A DNA stretch of 52,196 nt from an uncultured Prevotellaceae bacterium. GTDB lineage: Bacteria; Bacteroidota; Bacteroidia; Bacteroidales; Bacteroidaceae. Positions 48,538 to 52,196 of the stretch are shown here, piece after piece. A program made the position numbers and the translations under genes. Numbering within the stretch: position 1 is the first letter of the stretch; every line of letters starts with the position of its first letter. The stretch is taken from assembly GCA_902776545.1 (NCBI GenBank), contig CACYQO010000061.1, positions 1-52,196 of the forward strand, written 5' to 3'. The notes under the pieces are model-generated. The model saw only the letters and a program-made list of their open reading frames with translations. It had not been told where the DNA came from and ran no database searches.

Positions 48538-49391
48538 AGGAACTCAACGGGCAGCATGGCCTGACCATCACTGCTGCCTGTGAGCTGCTTGGCCACATCC
48601 TTGATGCCGTGCAAGAAATTCGCGGGTTTGATCCAGGCATCGGTGGCGTTAAGCTCTGGAAGATGCTCTGCGTGATGTTCAATACGGGCTGGATGCCTGG
48701 GCGCGATGCGTTCCTGAACCTACTTCGTCGCCACCATCTGATGCAGAAGCCTCGTAGGAGCCGCTCTACAACGAACTCCAACCACCGCTACCACAAGTGG
48801 AAGAATCTCATCAAGGGATTCAAGCCTATGGCCGCTAACCAGCTGTGGCAGAGCGATATCACTTACATCGACCTCGCTGGTGGATGCTGCTACCTACATC
48901 TCGTAACAGACGCCTATTCGAAGAAGATCGTGGGCTGGTGTCTGGCAGAATCCCTTGCAGCCGTCTTCACTCTCAAAGCCCTCCGCATGGCCATAGAGCA
49001 GGCCGGTGGAGGTGACCTCTCCGGACTCATCCATCACTCAGACCGCGGCATCCAGTACTGCTGCGACCTCTATGTGGAGGAACTGCAGAAGTATGGCATA
49101 CAGATCTCGATGACGGAGGACTATAAACCCACTGACAATGCCCTTGCAGAGCGCGTGAACGGCATCATCAAGGATGAGAGCGTATATCGACAGGACAGAC
49201 GTTTTGAGACGTATGAGGAGGCTTTGGAGCAGATTGAGCGCTTCATTCTCTTCTACAACAGCAAGCGCCCACACTATAGTATAGGCCTGCAGACTCCAAA
49301 CGACGCCCATGAGCAGACTGGTGAGCAGAAAAAGATGTGGAAAACGAAGATTTATCAGAAAAATGACCAGAGTTTGCAGATTAATCCCTAA
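48519..49391 (+). CDS. IS3-family transposase OrfB (rve/DDE integrase)
   Basis: Counted from the frameshift point the frame is 290 aa; an independent ATG exists at 48609. The rve core has the catalytic D (WQSDITYI), D (HHSDRGIQY) and E (NALAERVNGIIKDE) with the K/R seven residues later. The frame ends in FYNSKRPHYSIGLQTPNDAH, typical of IS3 elements. It is probably made as an OrfAB fusion and appears intact. Confidence 0.88.
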   Translation: MWGQAVEELNGQHGLTITAACELLGHILDAVQEIRGFDPGIGGVKLWKMLCVMFNTGWMPGRDAFLNLLRRHHLMQKPRRSRSTTNSNHRYHKWKNLIKGFKPMAANQLWQSDITYIDLAGGCCYLHLVTDAYSKKIVGWCLAESLAAVFTLKALRMAIEQAGGGDLSGLIHHSDRGIQYCCDLYVEELQKYGIQISMTEDYKPTDNALAERVNGIIKDESVYRQDRRFETYEEALEQIERFILFYNSKRPHYSIGLQTPNDAHEQTGEQKKMWKTKIYQKNDQSLQINP

Positions 49392-49445
49392 CTTTGCAGG
49401 CGGCATGGAGGCAGGCGCTCTTTGTGTTTTTCTTTTACCTTTGCA

Positions 49446-49566
49446 CCGTCGGAATACAGAGGCAGTAAGCGTTAACGGCGGTTAATAAAAGAACTACGTG
49501 TTTTTCAAGATTTGCTCTAAACTATGAATTAGTTTTATTTCCCCATAACGCCTGTTTCTGTTCCGA
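49446..49566 (+). ncRNA. bridge-RNA-like structured leader of IS110 element 1
   Basis: The promoter box TACCTTTGCA is at 49436-49445. CAGAGGCAG...GCGTTA (49457-49474) pairs with TAACGCCTGTTTCTG (49546-49560), closing about 100 nt of non-coding RNA directly before the transposase. Position and size match the non-coding leader that carries the bridge RNA in the IS621 group. Confidence 0.5.
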
Positions 49567-49590
49567 TTGTTTAAAAAAATGCAAAGGAAC

Positions 49591-50538
49591 ATGAAGAGAA
49601 AGATTTACATTGGAGTTGATGTGTCAAAGAATTGGCTTGACTTGGCCTATTATGACGGAGTAGAAATAGACTGGAAGTCAGGTCATATCCGTGTTGACAA
49701 TAACAAGAGTGGCTATAGGAGGATATCCTTATGGATGAAGAAATTACAGATAGCAAAAGAATCTGCTTTATTCTGCATGGAGTATACCGGACTTTATTGC
49801 TATAACTTCCGTGTTTGGCTCGAAAGCGAAGGAATAATATATGGCATGATAAATCCAAGGAAGATGCATCGCTTTGAGCCGGACCTTGGTGAGGGAGAAC
49901 CAGCCTTAGACCGAATTAAGACTGACGAGATGGATTCCTTCAGAATAGCTATGTATTGTGAGAAGCATAGCCGAAAGATCAAGTCCTCACCATCAAGACT
50001 GCCTGGTCCAGCCTTCTTCAACTTAAAACGTCTGTTAGCAGAAAGAAGGCAATACGTGAAGCATTCGGTTTTATACAAACAGCAACTCCATGACATCTCA
50101 GCATATGACACGGAAGAGTCTTGTAAGCGTAAACAGGCTGGCCTGAAAAGTCTCTCTGTCCTTCGTCGTCAGACAGATATTGAAATGAGGAAAATCATAA
50201 AAAGTGATGAAGCCATTTACAAGAATTATAAGCTCCTCTGCTCGGTTATTGGTGTAGGCTTGGTCATTGCTGTTGAAACCATTGTCCTTACAGAAAACTT
50301 TACTGCAATAACGAATCCTCGGAAGTACGCATGTTATGTGGGGATAGCACCTGGCAGGAAAGAATCAGGGATCAGTATCAGGGGAGGTGATCATGTATCC
50401 AAGAAAGGGTTCAAGCAGGCAAAAGCAAACCTTTCCTTAGTGGCACTCCAAGCCATCAGACACGATTCTAATATACGCTCAGGATGTTTGCCGTCATCAA
50501 AAGGCAAAAACCATATGTGGAAATGGATGCCTATATGA
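49591..50538 (+). CDS. IS110-family transposase, 3' end frameshifted
   Basis: The protein has the N-terminal DEDD domain (YIGVDVSKNWLDLAY, EYTGLY, DRIKTDEMDSFRIAMY) and the C-terminal Transposase_20 domain with the serine motif region (YVGIAPGRKESGISIRGG). After LVALQAIRHDSNIR the frame shifts: SGCLPSSKGK is not family-like, while the next frame ends in a credible transposase tail (MFAVIKRQKPYVEMDAYMK, stop at 50541-50543). The usual segment between them is missing, so a small deletion probably inactivates it. The start at 49591 is chosen by analogy with GCAAAGGnATG in element 2; a TTG at 49567 and an ATG at 49579 are alternatives. Confidence 0.82.
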   Translation: MKRKIYIGVDVSKNWLDLAYYDGVEIDWKSGHIRVDNNKSGYRRISLWMKKLQIAKESALFCMEYTGLYCYNFRVWLESEGIIYGMINPRKMHRFEPDLGEGEPALDRIKTDEMDSFRIAMYCEKHSRKIKSSPSRLPGPAFFNLKRLLAERRQYVKHSVLYKQQLHDISAYDTEESCKRKQAGLKSLSVLRRQTDIEMRKIIKSDEAIYKNYKLLCSVIGVGLVIAVETIVLTENFTAITNPRKYACYVGIAPGRKESGISIRGGDHVSKKGFKQAKANLSLVALQAIRHDSNIRSGCLPSSKGKNHMWKWMPI

Positions 50539-50649
50539 AGTAGGTGCCATGGCGGGCGTGAACCATGTGCCTGTCAAGGCTGATTTATGTGCCTCCATGG
50601 GGATTAGGACGTCCGCCTTTTCATGTTTTTTCACTACCTTTGCACCCAG

Positions 50650-50830
50650 TTCTCAACAAAAAGGAGAGAGGCAGGGCGGAGGTAGTGAACTATCTTGTCC
50701 TTAGACAAAGCCCTTGAGTGTGATTTAGTCTCCTCTGCCCATGTACACGGCTGCAGTACCTGTTAGAGAATTGACGTGCTGGAACACGCCTTTAAAAGAT
50801 CTGGCTTACAGCCCTGCACGCTGCCTCTCC
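50650..50830 (+). ncRNA. bridge-RNA-like structured leader of IS110 element 2
   Basis: The promoter box TACCTTTGCA is at 50635-50644. GAGAGGCAG (50666-50674) pairs perfectly with CTGCCTCTC (50821-50829), closing about 155 nt; inner hairpins include TTGTC/GACAA near 50695-50708. The stretch ends 24 nt before the transposase start. A bridge RNA would carry target- and donor-binding loops here. Confidence 0.55.
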
Positions 50831-50853
50831 CATAACTTAAACACCGCAAAGGT

Positions 50854-51897
50854 ATGAATAAAAATTGGTTTATCGGCATTGATGTCTCAAAAAAGACGCT
50901 GGATGCCTCGATTTTTGTCGCAGACGTAGTGATTAACAAGTTTCCACACACACAGGTGAGGAACGACAAGGAGGGCTTCAAGGAGCTGCTCAGGTGGTTA
51001 AAGGAACAAGGCGTTAGGCCTCAGGACGCACTTATCGGACTGGAGTTTACTGGCTATTACTCCGATGCCCTGGAACAGTTCCTGACCAGTAAGAAACTCT
51101 GCTATGCCATGCTCCCAACAACTGTGGTGAAGCACTATCAGAGAGGCGCACGTGACAAGAATGACAAAATAGACTCTGCCAAGATTGCAGACTATCTGTT
51201 CCGTTTCCATGATACGGAATGTATCAAGCTGCGCGTGCTGCCCTCCAAGGCCATGCAGGACCTGAAGGCTCTCAAGAGCGAGCGCAAGTTTTATGTGCGC
51301 CATCGCACTGACTGTGAGAACCGCCAGAAGGTGGCCAAGTCCAGGGATGAGCAGAAGAACCTGCAGAAGATTATCGACCTGTACGACAAAGAGATTGAGC
51401 GGATAGACCAGAAAATGGCAGACGTGGTGACATCCGATGAGGAAATCCATCTCACATATATGCGTCTGATGTCCATCCCTGGAATAGGCTCTGTCAATGC
51501 CATCAATACCATTGCCAATACCCAGAACTTTACCGCGTTTGAGACCGCAAGGCAATATGCGAAGTATGTGGGCGTAGCCCCATCGGAACACTCATCAGGC
51601 ACAAGTGTACGATGGCGGGGCAGGCCCTCACCGCACGCTGACCTTCAGGCGAAAGCCGACCTGTCAATGGCTGCCATGCGGGCTGTTGAATTCAGTTTTG
51701 AGATGAACGTGTATTATGAACGTAAATTAGGTAACAGACCAGACGACAAAGACGTAAAGAGAAAAGCCCTCAATGCGGTCAAGTTTAAGCTCATCAGGCA
51801 GATGTTCTCTGTAGCCAAGCAGCATAGGAGCTTTAAGCCTTTGGAGCAGACTCAGACGCAGGCTGAGATACATAACACTGACAAGCGGGTGAACTAA
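50854..51897 (+). CDS. IS110-family transposase (DEDD recombinase)
   Basis: The 347-aa protein has WFIGIDVSKKTLDAS (first D), LEFTGYYSDAL (E), DKNDKIDSAKIADYL (D residues), a coiled middle, the helix-hairpin-like LMSIPGIGSVNAI and the C-terminal YVGVAPSEHSSGTSVRWRG with the candidate catalytic Ser. It is full length for the family. Together with the upstream leader RNA it would form a seeker-type recombinase. Confidence 0.93.
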   Translation: MNKNWFIGIDVSKKTLDASIFVADVVINKFPHTQVRNDKEGFKELLRWLKEQGVRPQDALIGLEFTGYYSDALEQFLTSKKLCYAMLPTTVVKHYQRGARDKNDKIDSAKIADYLFRFHDTECIKLRVLPSKAMQDLKALKSERKFYVRHRTDCENRQKVAKSRDEQKNLQKIIDLYDKEIERIDQKMADVVTSDEEIHLTYMRLMSIPGIGSVNAINTIANTQNFTAFETARQYAKYVGVAPSEHSSGTSVRWRGRPSPHADLQAKADLSMAAMRAVEFSFEMNVYYERKLGNRPDDKDVKRKALNAVKFKLIRQMFSVAKQHRSFKPLEQTQTQAEIHNTDKRVN

Positions 51898-52196
51898 GGC
51901 AGGAGTGCCTTCTGTCATTGTAGGTCTCGCTCAGTAGGTGGATGCGGTTCACTAATTAGAAATCAAGATCAGTACTATTTATTAAAAGAAACAGACCGCA
52001 TCATTTTGTAACGAAAAAGGAAATAATACCTCTTCCGTTACAGCTAAAACTATATCTTCAAACCTCAAAATAAAGAAAATGAGGCTCTTTAACAATAATT
52101 AAGCGTCATACTCTTGGATTTGTCTTAGAAATCATGGTTTATGGCTTCGCCAGAGCGAGTGTCAGCACTTTCAGGAAAATGTCAACGAAACTAGGA
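51898..52196. other. right-end sequence after IS110 element 2, no gene seen
   Basis: GATGCGGTT (51942-51950) and GACCGCATC (about 51993-52001) are inverted around 40 nt and may mark the IS110 right end or a small hairpin. The remainder to 52196 is A/T-rich without a supported frame. Confidence 0.4.

Larger units (their letters stand above)
48140..49400 (+). mobile_element. IS3-family insertion sequence
   Basis: An orfA/orfB pair with an A7 frameshift site. The left end lies near 48140, where TTGACACATTT begins an inner palindrome (ACACATTTA/TAAATGTGT). No matching right terminal repeat could be found, so the right boundary near 49400 is a guess. Confidence 0.7.
49400..50543 (+). mobile_element. 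IS110-family element 1, probably defective
   Basis: It consists of a structured leader (49446-49566) and a transposase gene with a damaged 3' end. IS110 elements lack long terminal inverted repeats, so the ends cannot be set from sequence alone; both limits are approximate. Confidence 0.6.
50600..51960 (+). mobile_element. IS110-family element 2, apparently intact
   Basis: It consists of a promoter, a structured leader and a full-length transposase. The boundaries are approximate. It belongs to a different subgroup from element 1: the transposases align only in the core motifs. Confidence 0.62.

Overview
The window looks like a chromosomal segment of a Bacteroidales bacterium, most likely Prevotella or a close relative. 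The reasons are the many promoters with the Bacteroidetes -7 box (TAnnTTTGca, mostly TATCTTTGCA or TACCTTTGCA), the near absence of Shine-Dalgarno sequences, a SusC/SusD-type fructan locus with DUF4960 and GH32 lipoproteins, lipoboxes ending in a Cys, and abundant short G/C-rich palindromes. No rRNA, tRNA or CRISPR array was seen. All assignments come from reading the sequence; none was tested by database search.

Layout. 1-2900: repeats, a helicase-associated-domain mini-protein, a WYL regulator, and two very small genes (32 and 46 aa). 2910-10700: housekeeping genes, namely a secreted FlgT/CsgG-like protein, a RecD-like helicase, DUF3822, rsmD, a cardiolipin synthase and dnaG. 10850-13930: tandem secreted histidine-acid-phosphatase paralogs (the first without catalytic residues) and a DUF486 membrane protein. 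14060-23960: a fructan-type polysaccharide utilization locus: a split sensor/AraC regulator, susC, susD, a DUF4960 surface protein and a GH32 lipoprotein. 24020-27920: a membrane protein, a SpoIIE-type phosphatase with extracytoplasmic sensor, and an unknown secreted protein. 28080-32160: etfB (broken by deletion), etfA, acyl-CoA dehydrogenase, yraN. 32140-34010: an ftsZ lying outside the usual dcw context, with a coupled unknown gene.

34130-47510 is an A+T-richer accessory island, almost all on the minus strand: RhuM-Fic, a short PHP-containing DNA polymerase III alpha, a DnaQ-like exonuclease, an ADP-ribosylglycohydrolase, a deoxyribosyltransferase/UDG-like fusion, a DUF1643-like protein, several unknown genes and a second WYL regulator. 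Five of its promoters carry a 17-bp G/C palindrome exactly 10 nt upstream of the -7 box. I read this as one co-regulated unit, possibly a WYL-controlled DNA-damage or defence regulon; this is the strongest candidate for an undescribed system here. A group II intron sits in the 5' leader of one member. 47500-52196 is a mobile-element cluster: a candidate small RNA, a gene fragment, an IS3 element with an A7 frameshift site, and two IS110 elements each preceded by a structured, bridge-RNA-like leader.

The second strong signal is a family of inverted-repeat elements whose arms are tandem 7-10-mers. Four of them lie in frame inside three housekeeping proteins (RecD-like helicase, RsmD, DnaG twice), and a related G/C palindrome is translated inside a lipoprotein signal peptide. 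They recall the protein-coding palindromic elements of Rickettsia, but in a Bacteroidetes genome.
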